Positions 36,754 to 46,834 are shown, numbered from the stretch's first letter. The stretch: DNA of 64,000 nt from Maribacter luteus (GCF_009674825.1 NZ_WKJH01000001.1:682001-746000); one strand, 5' to 3'. Numbers and translations are program-made. The notes: a model not told the origin generated them from the letters alone.

Positions 36754-39700
36754 TTATAACATTTTCAACAATACGAACCGAGTTTCATAGTGCTCTATAA
36801 GTATTGGTTTGGTCAACTCCTTTATTTCTTCTCCCAGTACATTTGTCTCAATGGCTTTTACCGCCCCGGTTTGCTCAAGCAATCTTGGAACATCAAGAAT
36901 GGCATGATCACCTTCTGTTTCCCGCAAATGTAGAAGCACTCCTTTATCACCCGCTAATGGCCTAGCACTGACGAGAATTAAATTTGGTAAATCAAAATCT
37001 AACAAAGATATGGAAAGCGCATTTATGGCCTTGCCTGAATTACTTGGTGGAATGACCCGAGCAAGCATTGGGACCCTACTTTCCCATCCGAAACGGGTGG
37101 CAAAAGATTTAGAACGATCCTTGGATGATGTCAAATAATACTTCCATTTCATTTCACCTTCTTGGCTAGCCCTAAAATTGGTCGTCCAGTAATTATTGAG
37201 CACCCATGAATAAATATGTGGGTTTTCAGGTTTATGCTTGTAATAAAATCTCCCGGTATTGATGTCCCCGAATTGAACCAACGGAACATCAGTGGAGCTG
37301 AATAAAATCTGGGCTTCATCGTTTTGAACAGCCGCAAAGTTCTGTATTACGTTCCAATCGGCCGAAGTACCTTCCAATTGGTTCATTCCTGGATTTACGA
37401 TCCCACCTTGCACATCAAAAGCCAATTGATCATTATCCTTCATACGAAAAGGAAGGGCAATAAAAACACCTTCAGGATCAGTATGCCCACGTTTGTACAT
37501 ATCATATGAGAGCTCTATCCGTTTTGAATTTTTATATAATTTTATTTCAAAATTAACCCCCCTAGAATCGGCGCATTCCTCATTTTTCCCATTGATGTGT
37601 ATACTGCTCCATAAAGGGGTTTCCTCAATCCCGGAAACCTTTATATCGGATAAACCGGACATTTTCTTTTTTATCGGAACATAAACCGTATCCCTATTCG
37701 CATTGGTAAGACGCTCCATCGATTCCCGGTTATCCGGTTGCTCGTATATAAATTCACCCAACTTATACTCGCTGCCTAAATCGACCAATTCTTTATTCAA
37801 TTCCTTATCGTATAGGCTAGTTACCACTCCTTTTTTTGAATCGATCTGAATACGATAATATTCATTTTCAAGTATTGGCCCTTCTACTTCCGTATTTTGA
37901 TTTGGTTGCTTTTTCCCTTCTTCCAAAACAATTTTAAAAGTTGCATAACCCATTGGAGGTACATTAGGCGCCCACAACAGATAATTGCTGCCATCTGCCC
38001 TACTGGATATCCTTTGCACAGCAATTTCATTCCCTTTGGTATCCAATATTTTATAGGGTTTTCCCAATGGTAACAACTGATGGTCTATATAGGCCTTGAC
38101 CAATCCTGAGCGCTCCCAATTCAACGTGTTGAAAACCGCTATGGTGGGCTCATTTGCTTTAGGGATGTGTTGTTGCATTAACCCCAAGGCCTTTTCTTGG
38201 ATTAAACTGGATTCCTTAAAGGCCGTCCATGCATATGCCGATTTTTGTCCCCATTGAATAACGGAATTCTCAATTTGGGGATCCGTTATACTCTCTGCGG
38301 CCCCAAATGTGTGTTCATCATAAAACAGCAATTCGTCATAGGCTTTTTCAATGTCTCCAGTAATGTTTTCTGGAAGCGTGGTTCCCATGAACTGGGCCAT
38401 AGACAAGAGTCCCATATTTGCAATCATGTTTGAATGAACGGTCCTAGCGGTCTTTGTTTCGGTAAACGCCGTTCCAAAACCATCTGTCCACCAGTCTGGC
38501 CAAGCTACTTTTTGTACTGGCAAATCATCAGCCTGATTTTCATCGAGGTAGATCATAAATTCACTTGCCAGCGATAGTTTCAATTTGGGCCACTCGTATT
38601 TTTCATTCCACTCCTTAACAATATCACATGCCTTGGTGGAAGGCGGAGAATTATCGGTCAGGTATCCTGAAAATTGAAAAGCCGTCCTGTCATGTGGATA
38701 CCCTTTTGCTTCCAGGCCATCAAGATATTGGGATAAGTTGGCCCTAAACTGATCTAACTCCCCTGAGGTTAAGCTTAACGCATTGCCATGCATGTAGTGC
38801 TCACTTCTATAAGCCAAGAGACGGTTACCTGAGTTAGACTCCCACCAAAAAGAGGTCGGTTTATCAAAAGGAACCTGTGCCCTATGCCCGTGCTGTCCCA
38901 TGGTCAGGTATTTTACTCCTGTATTTTTATACAAGTCTATCATGGCCCAACCAATGCCATTTACATCATTTTGCATGGCGGTTTGCACATCAATCCCTTT
39001 TTCCTTAAAATGGTTCAGTGCCTGTGTTTGCATGGCCAAAGCGGTTTCATCAATGATTTCAGAGAAATTGAAAAACATACCGGTCACTTCTATCCGCCCT
39101 TCTTTTATTCTTTGAAGCAATCGTTCTATTTGTTCTTTGGGTCTGTTTTTCAAGTATTCACGAACCGTCCAAGCGGCTTCGCATGTCCATCGAAATTTGG
39201 CTTCATCTGGATAATCATCAGTTTGATCGCAATAATCAAGGGCATAATCAATAAAACGTAAATGCTCAGTCAAAATCTCAGTCTGTGATCTTGTATAGCC
39301 GATGTCGGTGTGGCTATGCTGCACTAAATGAATGGTCCATTCCTTAACAGGTTCTACCGTAAAACCAACTTGCTTTCTCATTTTGCCCATACGCAGCTCC
39401 GCATCAACCTTTGTTGGAGTTGTTACTGCAGGAATAAGTAAATCAACTTCATTAAATCCCGTTTTGATATCAAATTTCTGTGTTAGTCCCGAAGTGGTTA
39501 TACTAGCCTTGGTAGGTGCTTTCAAATGCACGATTTCAAACCGGACCGTATGGTACAGCGAACCCTCTTTTTTGGTCACTGTTTTTAGCTGTTTTGATTT
39601 GATGTCTTCACTCAGCACCTTGTCAAAGGTCATAAACCAATCATTACTGTGATTGTCCACACCATCAATCATTAATTCAACGGCATTACCTGGTGTAATA

Positions 39701-40155
39701 TATTTACTGGGAATCGTTAATACCGCTGTACCCATTTCATCACGGTTGGTATCTACCATTGAACGGTTGAATACCAGTAGAACGCCATCTTTACCTGAAA
39801 AGTTTCTTTCTTTCTCATTTTTACTGGGAGAAGAAAACGTCATTACCTTTTCCTTATTTACATAAAGGTCAAATTCATTGGAAGGGGTCTTCGCACTAAT
39901 ACCATATAACCATATGAAGGATACGGTTTTTTTAGAATAACCATCTGGTACAACTTCTGTTTTCCAAGCAATAGGAGGCACATCGGCCCGCGCTCTGGTC
40001 AAAAGACATTTTTCCCTATAGGAAAAAGGGGAATGATACGTAAAATCAGTTCCACTGACTTTTTGTTCATAACCCGCTAAATAATTTTCTTGGGCCTGTA
40101 CCTTAGGCGCCAAAATAAATAGCAATAACAGTATTGGTAAATGTTTGGTTTTCAT
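36754..40155 (-). CDS. Large GH38-like alpha-mannosidase (divergent subgroup)
   Basis: An 1133-residue secreted glycoside hydrolase with a signal peptide (residues 1-22, ending VQAQ) and about 250 residues of N-terminal beta-rich sequence. A GH38-type catalytic barrel follows: HSHTDIGYT (metal ligands H282, D284), then QNDVNGIGW with the probable nucleophile D397, and FYDEHTFGAAES further on. The long C-terminal beta-sandwich part resembles GH38 middle and C domains. It differs clearly from the two other GH38 genes here. It lies 12 bp before the GH92 gene, so alpha-mannoside removal is a reasonable role. Sugar specificity is unproven. Confidence 0.85.
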   Translation of the reverse strand: MKTKHLPILLLLFILAPKVQAQENYLAGYEQKVSGTDFTYHSPFSYREKCLLTRARADVPPIAWKTEVVPDGYSKKTVSFIWLYGISAKTPSNEFDLYVNKEKVMTFSSPSKNEKERNFSGKDGVLLVFNRSMVDTNRDEMGTAVLTIPSKYITPGNAVELMIDGVDNHSNDWFMTFDKVLSEDIKSKQLKTVTKKEGSLYHTVRFEIVHLKAPTKASITTSGLTQKFDIKTGFNEVDLLIPAVTTPTKVDAELRMGKMRKQVGFTVEPVKEWTIHLVQHSHTDIGYTRSQTEILTEHLRFIDYALDYCDQTDDYPDEAKFRWTCEAAWTVREYLKNRPKEQIERLLQRIKEGRIEVTGMFFNFSEIIDETALAMQTQALNHFKEKGIDVQTAMQNDVNGIGWAMIDLYKNTGVKYLTMGQHGHRAQVPFDKPTSFWWESNSGNRLLAYRSEHYMHGNALSLTSGELDQFRANLSQYLDGLEAKGYPHDRTAFQFSGYLTDNSPPSTKACDIVKEWNEKYEWPKLKLSLASEFMIYLDENQADDLPVQKVAWPDWWTDGFGTAFTETKTARTVHSNMIANMGLLSMAQFMGTTLPENITGDIEKAYDELLFYDEHTFGAAESITDPQIENSVIQWGQKSAYAWTAFKESSLIQEKALGLMQQHIPKANEPTIAVFNTLNWERSGLVKAYIDHQLLPLGKPYKILDTKGNEIAVQRISSRADGSNYLLWAPNVPPMGYATFKIVLEEGKKQPNQNTEVEGPILENEYYRIQIDSKKGVVTSLYDKELNKELVDLGSEYKLGEFIYEQPDNRESMERLTNANRDTVYVPIKKKMSGLSDIKVSGIEETPLWSSIHINGKNEECADSRGVNFEIKLYKNSKRIELSYDMYKRGHTDPEGVFIALPFRMKDNDQLAFDVQGGIVNPGMNQLEGTSADWNVIQNFAAVQNDEAQILFSSTDVPLVQFGDINTGRFYYKHKPENPHIYSWVLNNYWTTNFRASQEGEMKWKYYLTSSKDRSKSFATRFGWESRVPMLARVIPPSNSGKAINALSISLLDFDLPNLILVSARPLAGDKGVLLHLRETEGDHAILDVPRLLEQTGAVKAIETNVLGEEIKELTKPILIEHYETRFVLLKML

Positions 40156-40224
40156 TGTAATGATCTTTAATATTCAATTATTCAAATCCTTTTTTATTTG
40201 ATTGATGTGCTTTACCTCATTTGT

Positions 40225-42438
40225 TTACTGAATAACCACTTCTTCCCCATAAAATTCGGTAGCGATCAACTTGCCTCCTTCGTACACGGAGAATGATTTA
40301 CGGGTCAATTGAATCCCGAATGTTCTGCCTTTCCATCTGATATCAGTTAGTGTTGCTTCACCGATATCTTCGTGGTTAAAAGGTTTTATGGTCAATTCTT
40401 TTTCTCCCATATTTACTCCAAATGTGCCAAAGACAATGGCTTCCATTCCTGCCCCTGCAGAAATTTGTAAAGGCATTGAAGAACGGTCTTGTTCGGCGGT
40501 ATCAATACGAGGATTTTGAGGTAAGTACGGAAAATGGTCTATGTACCTGATATTGCGCTTTAAGACATCCCAACCTTTACCTGCAAATCCTTTTTGGTAT
40601 AGGTTACGGGAAATACGACCCGGCATTCCTGCATACTGGCCACCGCCTCCCCAATCCGAGTCGATTAGATCCCAATGCACACTATCTCTCCGAGCAATGG
40701 AATACACGCCGTATTTACCAAGAAATTCCCCTTCCTGTAAATGACTTACCAAACGATACGCTTGATGGTCTGGCAGGAAATCCGTTCCCAAGAGATCGAA
40801 TAAATGATAGGTCCATATGGTGCCTTTTGAACCATCGGGGTAATAATTATCGAACCAACCCAATTCTTCATTCCACATGTACTTGTTTACAAGGCCTTTC
40901 AATTTTTCGGCATCCTTGAAATATGTTTGCCCTAATTTCTTCTCGTTTCTCTTTTTTGCCCAATCAGACATCGTATATAACAAATCAATGGTCAAGGTAT
41001 TGGTGATCGGTACGGCATGATTATAACCATCGGTACGGATCTCAATTATTTTTTCAGTGTTATATCCGACATCAATAAGTCCTAATTCATTGGTATAGTT
41101 GGTTTGAAGTTCATCTACCCATCGTTGCATCCATTCCCATACGGTTACACCTGCCGCTTTTTCATTAAAAATGGAATAATCCCCAGTATGGCGTATGTAG
41201 GCTTCAATCATGAGTTGAAGTGCAAATGGTTCTTGTATGTATAGAATATCCCAATGTGCTCCGTTCCAACCTACATAGGTTCTTTTCAATTGTACTTGTT
41301 CAAAATCCGTCAGGATCGCACTTTTCAAACTTTCCGGATCTAACATTGCGATGACATCCGAAGTATAGGAAGTATCCCAACTAATGGTATAAGGCCACGT
41401 ACCAACCGCCCAAAACACATCGGAAATGAAATTTGGATTTTCATATCGACTCATTAAAACGGACAACATACAACGGTAATAATACTCCTCCAGTTGCTTG
41501 TTTGAGCTTGTTAATTTCGGGAGTTTATCATAGGCCCAAGACAACATTTCCCGTGTCTTTTTATCTGCACGTTTCATACGCTCCTTAATATCTGACTGGG
41601 AAATTACCGGCGCTCCATTTTGGGGTTCATAGAATTTGATGGCAAAATAATAGGTCTCCGTATTTCCTGGTGCTATGCTTATTTCAAACCCATTATCACT
41701 TGTTTTTTGGATCGAAGAAGAAACACGTGCATGGGCCACTTCGCTTCCAATGGTAAAAGCATCGAGTGAATCTACTTTTGTCGACCCTTTCTTAAAATGA
41801 CATTCCAATATTTCAGCCACTTGGTTTGGAATCACGGTCATTTCCAAATCTTTCGAATTGCGATTGGTAAGGGTAAGCTTTATAAACACCTCATCATCAT
41901 CAAAAGAGACATTCATCCAACTCTTAGCTGAAAAACTAACCCATTTCTTGTTATATTCTTTATGGAATGTAGCCGTACGTTCATATTGGTTGGGCTGCCA
42001 TTTTTCATCTTGGGTAACCATTATCGATGGGGAATTGGGGCGAAAATTTGAGCCCAGAGGATCGTAACTACCCCCATCATCGATCCAGGATTTCCATTTT
42101 GTAGGAACGTCATCCTCAATTAAACGGCCTGTTCCTTTATCAAAAAAGTTCAGATTGAATTCGTAGCGCGGTGCGCCAATTGGCAAAAACCAGACATTCG
42201 TGAACTGGGTTACACTGTACTGTCGTGGTGAAACAAATCCCCTATGGTTAAATAGAATTACCTGTTCGTCATCAAAAGACATATCCTCCCTGTCCATCAC
42301 ATAATATTCGGGGTCTTCGGGGGTAATGACATTCTGTGCCTGTACCGTCAATACTTGAATACAACAGGCTAAAAATAGTAGTAAACAAATTCGTTTTGTA
42401 TTTGGTTTTGGTATCATATAATTCTGTTCTAAATTCAT
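40225..42438 (-). CDS. Secreted (alpha/alpha)6-barrel glycoside hydrolase, MGH1/GH63-like
   Basis: A 737-residue secreted protein. The signal peptide ends about residue 35 (VQAQ) from the first Met. An internal Met at 42417 gives a shorter, equally plausible signal peptide. The N-terminal half is a beta-sandwich. The C-terminal half has the helical-barrel pattern WDTSYTSDVIAML, GWNGAHWDILYIQEP, WGGGGQYAGMPGR and SAGAGMEAIVFG, closest in style to the mannosylglycerate-hydrolase/GH63 superfamily. The exact CAZy family is uncertain. It lies in the mannosidase cluster, so action on a mannose- or glucose-containing oligosaccharide is likely. Confidence 0.65.
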   Translation of the reverse strand: MNLEQNYMIPKPNTKRICLLLFLACCIQVLTVQAQNVITPEDPEYYVMDREDMSFDDEQVILFNHRGFVSPRQYSVTQFTNVWFLPIGAPRYEFNLNFFDKGTGRLIEDDVPTKWKSWIDDGGSYDPLGSNFRPNSPSIMVTQDEKWQPNQYERTATFHKEYNKKWVSFSAKSWMNVSFDDDEVFIKLTLTNRNSKDLEMTVIPNQVAEILECHFKKGSTKVDSLDAFTIGSEVAHARVSSSIQKTSDNGFEISIAPGNTETYYFAIKFYEPQNGAPVISQSDIKERMKRADKKTREMLSWAYDKLPKLTSSNKQLEEYYYRCMLSVLMSRYENPNFISDVFWAVGTWPYTISWDTSYTSDVIAMLDPESLKSAILTDFEQVQLKRTYVGWNGAHWDILYIQEPFALQLMIEAYIRHTGDYSIFNEKAAGVTVWEWMQRWVDELQTNYTNELGLIDVGYNTEKIIEIRTDGYNHAVPITNTLTIDLLYTMSDWAKKRNEKKLGQTYFKDAEKLKGLVNKYMWNEELGWFDNYYPDGSKGTIWTYHLFDLLGTDFLPDHQAYRLVSHLQEGEFLGKYGVYSIARRDSVHWDLIDSDWGGGGQYAGMPGRISRNLYQKGFAGKGWDVLKRNIRYIDHFPYLPQNPRIDTAEQDRSSMPLQISAGAGMEAIVFGTFGVNMGEKELTIKPFNHEDIGEATLTDIRWKGRTFGIQLTRKSFSVYEGGKLIATEFYGEEVVIQ

Positions 42439-42452
42439 ATTTCTGCCTTAAA

Positions 42453-42530
42453 TTAACTTAAAAGAAGTGCCGCCCCCAATGCATCCAAACCGATAGATTG
42501 GCAAACACAAAATTTATTTTTTTCTTTCAT
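42453..42530 (-). CDS. Possible 25-residue peptide with CxC motif
   Basis: A short frame [15 protein letters not shown], ending in a hydrophobic tail (ALGAALLLS). It sits in the 253-bp gap between the propeller/discoidin gene and the GH63-like gene. It could be a real microprotein or a chance frame. No good ribosome-binding site is seen. Confidence 0.2.
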   Translation of the reverse strand: MKEKNKFCVCQSIGLDALGAALLLS

Positions 42531-42691
42531 TGATTTAATATCCAATTAATGTACATCATCTGCCAAGCTCATAGTTTTCTGTTTCTTAGATCCTGTTAAT
42601 CGTTCCTTTATCGTTTTCAGCTTTCTTTAAATTAGAAATGAACATGTTTTCTTTACTTACATCGAAAAAACCAATTCCTCGTAATGATTTA

Positions 42692-44401
42692 TCAATTAGC
42701 TTCAAATACTTGAATTTCCGATACACCCAATCTCAGTCCGGGAAGCCACCCAGCAGACATTTCAGCATTTCCATCTGTGATGGTGAACTTTACCCACTTC
42801 ACCTTTTTTGATGGGAACTTAATCTCTGTTGGGGTTTTAGCACTGTTTGAAGGGGCCGCGTACATCCATTCCATAGAACCATCACTGAATACAAAATATC
42901 CTTCTTTGGTCCACCGGTCTCCGGCCGGACTGTCATATACCCGTATTCTGTCGATTGTTTTTTCCTCATCCCACTCTAATTTGATCATGGCTCCTTTTCC
43001 TTCATTAGAAATCCACTCTTTTGTTTTGTCTTTGTTCTCTATATCAATGATGCCATCGATAACGGCCTCGGGCTTGCTTTCCTCTTCAGATGAAGTTGCT
43101 GATACTTTAGCTATTGGTGCTATGTTTTTTAAATCAGGTTTAATTTCTTTAAATGGTTCATCTTTTAGAACAAAAGCAAGCTCATGCATTGATGCCGCAT
43201 AGCGATTTTGATGCGGATTGATGTTCTGTACACTGTAATTACTTGCAACGGTCATCCATGCACTGGTACCATCATCATTGATAAACTGGGGTGTTATATT
43301 AGGAAAGTATGTTTGAGCTCCCCAATCTTTCATGTAATGTACAATTTTGTAAGGACCGGTTATTTCATCTGCCTCCCAAAAAATGGTAACATTGTAGGGG
43401 AGGTTTTCTTCCGATTCCTTTAATCTACAAGTCATCAAGATATACTTGTTCATCTTTGGAAAGTATGTGATGCTTTCACTACCTAAGTGATTGGGCCAAT
43501 CTACAATAGGTTTGGCGTTCGCTACTCCCTTTGCCCAGATTGGTTTGCCATTTTTAGTTAGCCCTGCAAAAAACTCATAGCTTTCCGCTTTTGTGATACT
43601 CTCGGGATTAGCATCCGTTCTACATAAATAGATGGCATCACCTTTATCCCAGTTGTTTTGACCTTTTCCGGAACTATATCCATGTGCACTCAAATAAATG
43701 TGTCCGTCTTCAGCCTTGTTGTTCTTTGCAAAATTTACCGCATGGACGGTACGAAATTTGGCTTTACCTTTTTCATTGAAAAAGTTACCATCCGGATCAA
43801 TGGTATTGATCCAATATTGATTTTTCCAATTGGGCTCTGTATTGGCGGTAAAATGGTTCCAGTTTTTTGAATATCTAAACCCATTGAAATAACCTTCATG
43901 ATTAAAGGCATTATAGGTGCCTATATAGAACACATCATCGACAATAAGACTTACACAAGGGTAATAATTGGTGCCACCTGCCCACATCCTCCCCAGATTT
44001 TCAAATTTAAGATTGACAGGGTCCTTACCGATCACTTTTGCCTGCCCGACAGCATTTGAACGGATATTTGAATTGGTTGAAAAACCTTCTATCTGTCCAT
44101 CCGTCCAAGTGGAATACAAGTTGCCGTCAGTTGAAGATTGTAGATACCATGTATCGGCAGCGGTATAATTAGCATATCGGCCTGTGAACATGACTTTGGT
44201 GATATCCTTAGACCGTTCGAATGGACAATCATCTGGAATTTCGTTTTCCCATTCATAATACGCATAGATTGGATTGATCGCAGGATCAGCTTTATCCCCC
44301 TCACGTTTAGTGTTATCTGTTAATTGAGCAAATGATACACCTTGAAATACTAAAACAAAAAAGATGGTAAATAATAAGGTCTTCATATTTTTGATTATCA
44401 A
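42692..44401 (-). CDS. Secreted DUF4185-like beta-propeller protein with C-terminal discoidin-type domain
   Basis: A 569-residue secreted protein with a signal peptide (ending VSFAQ; a second start, MKTLLF, lies 15 bp downstream). About residues 40-420 resemble a five-bladed propeller: repeated aromatic and glycine-rich blades such as FENLGRMWAGGTNYYP, HIYLSAHGYSSGKG and LGSESITYFPKMNKYILM. The last roughly 150 residues (ATSSEEESKPEAVIDGI, GAMIKLEWDEEKTIDRIRVY) are an F5/8-type carbohydrate-binding-like domain. Enzymatic function is unknown; a lyase, hydrolase or binding role is possible. It is followed by the GH63-like gene in the same orientation. Confidence 0.7.
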   Translation of the reverse strand: MIIKNMKTLLFTIFFVLVFQGVSFAQLTDNTKREGDKADPAINPIYAYYEWENEIPDDCPFERSKDITKVMFTGRYANYTAADTWYLQSSTDGNLYSTWTDGQIEGFSTNSNIRSNAVGQAKVIGKDPVNLKFENLGRMWAGGTNYYPCVSLIVDDVFYIGTYNAFNHEGYFNGFRYSKNWNHFTANTEPNWKNQYWINTIDPDGNFFNEKGKAKFRTVHAVNFAKNNKAEDGHIYLSAHGYSSGKGQNNWDKGDAIYLCRTDANPESITKAESYEFFAGLTKNGKPIWAKGVANAKPIVDWPNHLGSESITYFPKMNKYILMTCRLKESEENLPYNVTIFWEADEITGPYKIVHYMKDWGAQTYFPNITPQFINDDGTSAWMTVASNYSVQNINPHQNRYAASMHELAFVLKDEPFKEIKPDLKNIAPIAKVSATSSEEESKPEAVIDGIIDIENKDKTKEWISNEGKGAMIKLEWDEEKTIDRIRVYDSPAGDRWTKEGYFVFSDGSMEWMYAAPSNSAKTPTEIKFPSKKVKWVKFTITDGNAEMSAGWLPGLRLGVSEIQVFEAN

Positions 44402-44457
44402 TTATTAGTTCAAATGATTCTATGTTCCAAAATACTTTTGAGAATAGCATTGTGTAA

Positions 44458-45531
44458 TCAAGGCCTATCAAGTAATGCCAAAGCCGCTTTCATATAACCC
44501 ATTGCATAAGCCATACCTGCATACCATGGGGCGTCGCAGGTCATTTGTGGGGTATGGTCGGGAATCAATACGCCATCAAAATTGTTCTTCTTTAAAATCT
44601 TTAAAATCTTGAACATATCAATATCCCCTTCATCCACAAAAACCTCTTTATAGTTAGGTACCTTGCCTTTTACATTTCTAAAATGGATATATCCAATTTT
44701 ACCTTGCTCACTATAACTATCAGTAGCATCATATACATTGCCCTCGGTCATTTCAGCGATAGAACCTAAACAGAATTCCAGGTTGTTGGCTGGACTCGGA
44801 TTCATATCAATCAATTTTTGGTACATATTAGGTTGAAACACCAATCTGGGCGAATTACGCACATAGGGCATTGGTGGGTCATCTGGGTGGGCTGCCATTT
44901 TTACCCCTGCTTCCTCGGCAACAGGCAGGATCTCATCCAAAAAATACTGTAAACGACCCCACAGTTCGTCATGGTCTATTTTTGGCATAGTACCTTCAGG
45001 AGCATTTTCATCATACACCATGTTCCACACCATCCCATTGGGAATCGGGGTATCGTCGCCACCATCCATCCCTACAGAAACCGCTCCTCCACGAGCAAAA
45101 GGCCCTTGATTCCTTGCAGCCACACCGGCCAATGAAAAATTATATCCAAAAATGGGAATTCCTGCCTTACCCACATTGCGGATAAGTTGCTTCAGGTTTT
45201 CCATTTGAACTTCTTTCTTTGGTCCATCCAATAAGATATCATGCCAATGGGCAGGGTCAAAATTTTCAATGGCCTCCCATATCAAACCATGTGAATTTAT
45301 TTCCTTTTTAATGGCCATTAATTCCTCTAAGCTCCATATTTGATTGGCATCACCGGCTTTGCCCCAACCTTCCTTCTCTCCAATTGGTTGGTTCGCATTG
45401 CTTTTATCATTCTTTTCATGCCCAAAATAATCGACCATATGAACCACTACATGGGTTGCCCCACATTGTTTTGCGAACTTATAATGGTCCTCATTCAACA
45501 TATGCCTGTATAATCCGAATCCTAGTTTCAT
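44458..45531 (-). CDS. Mannonate dehydratase-like (UxuA family) enzyme
   Basis: UxuA dehydrates D-mannonate to 2-keto-3-deoxygluconate using a metal ion. The 357-residue protein keeps the metal and active-site set: H215 in MAAHPDDPP, C254 in EFCLGS, H283 in IHFRNVKG, and D325-H326 in IPDHTPQ. It also has FARGGAVSVGMDG. It is about 40 residues shorter than the well-studied UxuA and may act on a related sugar acid. No signal peptide, so it is cytoplasmic. It lies 44 bp after the CoA-transferase gene, which carries the LacI-type operator upstream. Confidence 0.85.
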   Translation of the reverse strand: MKLGFGLYRHMLNEDHYKFAKQCGATHVVVHMVDYFGHEKNDKSNANQPIGEKEGWGKAGDANQIWSLEELMAIKKEINSHGLIWEAIENFDPAHWHDILLDGPKKEVQMENLKQLIRNVGKAGIPIFGYNFSLAGVAARNQGPFARGGAVSVGMDGGDDTPIPNGMVWNMVYDENAPEGTMPKIDHDELWGRLQYFLDEILPVAEEAGVKMAAHPDDPPMPYVRNSPRLVFQPNMYQKLIDMNPSPANNLEFCLGSIAEMTEGNVYDATDSYSEQGKIGYIHFRNVKGKVPNYKEVFVDEGDIDMFKILKILKKNNFDGVLIPDHTPQMTCDAPWYAGMAYAMGYMKAALALLDRP

Positions 45532-45575
45532 CGTTATTTATTCTTAGTTATTATCTTAATTATTAATCTATTGCC

Positions 45576-46739
45576 TTAATCACAGAATTCCTTGCGTATT
45601 TCATCCGCATCTTCATTGAGCAAGGGTGCCGCTTTGTAAATTTTTTGTGGGGTATCGCTAAACCACACGGGAAACCCCGTTGTTTTCACTTTTCCGATGG
45701 TTGGGTGTTCAATTTCAATGATCATTTCATTGTGTTTGATCTGAGGGTCCTCGATCATCTCATCAAATGTATTTACTTGGGAACACCAAATATCTTCCTC
45801 CAGAAGAATGTTAAGCCAATCTTCCGTTGACCTCGTCTTAAACACAGCATCGAAATCGAACCGGATTTCATCCCTACTTTCTATGACATTATTTGATGCG
45901 AATTCTTCAGAGTCATATTTTTTCAATCCTATGATCTGGGCCAATCTTTGAACCGAATTCATACCAATGGCAATGTAACCGTCATTTGTGTTATAAAGGC
46001 CATATGGTGCCCCCACCCAAGGATTAGGAATACCGCTCTCACTTTTTTCAGGATTACTTCCCCGATGTAAAAAGGCCGTTACCTCCTGAATGTGAAATCC
46101 AACAACGGAGTTTAATAAATTGGCTTCTATTTTTTGCCCTTTTCCAGTTTTTTCCCTGGAATAAATGGCCGCTAGAACTGATTGATTGATGAACAAACTC
46201 GTTAATAAATCTGCCTGTCCTACCGCCGTAACTACCGGCATTTGGCCTTTTACACCATTCAATGCCGCAGTACCACTAATTGACTGCGCCAATAAATCTT
46301 GCCCCGGTCTATGCAAATATGGTCCGGTAGCCCCGTAACCTGAACTGGAGCAATACACCAAACCTCGATTGATTTTCTTCATATCTTCATAGCCCAACCC
46401 CAATCTTTCCATGACGCCAGGTCGAAAATTCTCAACCAAAATGTCGGCTTTCCTGATAATATCAAGTACTACCTTTTTATCCTCGGTATCCTTTAAATTC
46501 AAGGCTATACTTCTCTTATTCCTATTGAAACTTACAAAAGAGATACTTTCTCCTTCAGGATACATATTATCATAGGCGTAATGGCGCATCCAATCACCTT
46601 TTTTGGGTTCAATCTTAATAATATCGGCACCCATATCGCCCAACATCTGGGTGGCCCATGGTCCTTGTGCCAATTGTGTGAAATCGGCCACTATCAAACC
46701 CTTCAAAGGGCCTACGGTTTCATTGTTATCAGTACTCAT
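45576..46739 (-). CDS. CaiB/BaiF family (class III) CoA-transferase
   Basis: Moves CoA between an acyl-CoA and a carboxylic acid. The 387-residue protein has the family N-terminus PLKGLIVADFTQLAQGPWAT, GADIIKIEPKKGD and NRNKRSIALNL. The catalytic aspartate is in the conserved PGQDLLAQSISG. The substrate acid is unknown. It is the first gene of a pair with the UxuA-like dehydratase and has a LacI-type palindrome about 65 bp upstream of its start. With the enoyl-CoA hydratase gene nearby, it points to CoA-thioester chemistry within this sugar locus. Confidence 0.88.
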   Translation of the reverse strand: MSTDNNETVGPLKGLIVADFTQLAQGPWATQMLGDMGADIIKIEPKKGDWMRHYAYDNMYPEGESISFVSFNRNKRSIALNLKDTEDKKVVLDIIRKADILVENFRPGVMERLGLGYEDMKKINRGLVYCSSSGYGATGPYLHRPGQDLLAQSISGTAALNGVKGQMPVVTAVGQADLLTSLFINQSVLAAIYSREKTGKGQKIEANLLNSVVGFHIQEVTAFLHRGSNPEKSESGIPNPWVGAPYGLYNTNDGYIAIGMNSVQRLAQIIGLKKYDSEEFASNNVIESRDEIRFDFDAVFKTRSTEDWLNILLEEDIWCSQVNTFDEMIEDPQIKHNEMIIEIEHPTIGKVKTTGFPVWFSDTPQKIYKAAPLLNEDADEIRKEFCD

Positions 46740-46802
46740 ATTGTATTACTTTAGGAATTGAATAGTATTGGATACATAAAATCCCCTACACATTCCATTT
46801 TT

Positions 46803-46820
46803 GCTAAATCGATTTAGTTA
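46803..46820. promoter_or_regulatory. LacI-type operator upstream of CoA-transferase gene
   Basis: CTAAATCGATTTAG (46804-46817) is a perfect 14-bp palindrome with the central CG typical of LacI/GalR operators. The core matches the two 18-mers at 56640 and 61766 at all but one base. It lies 65 bp upstream of the CoA-transferase start. Confidence 0.65.
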
Positions 46821-46834
46821 ATAGTTACTTTTTT

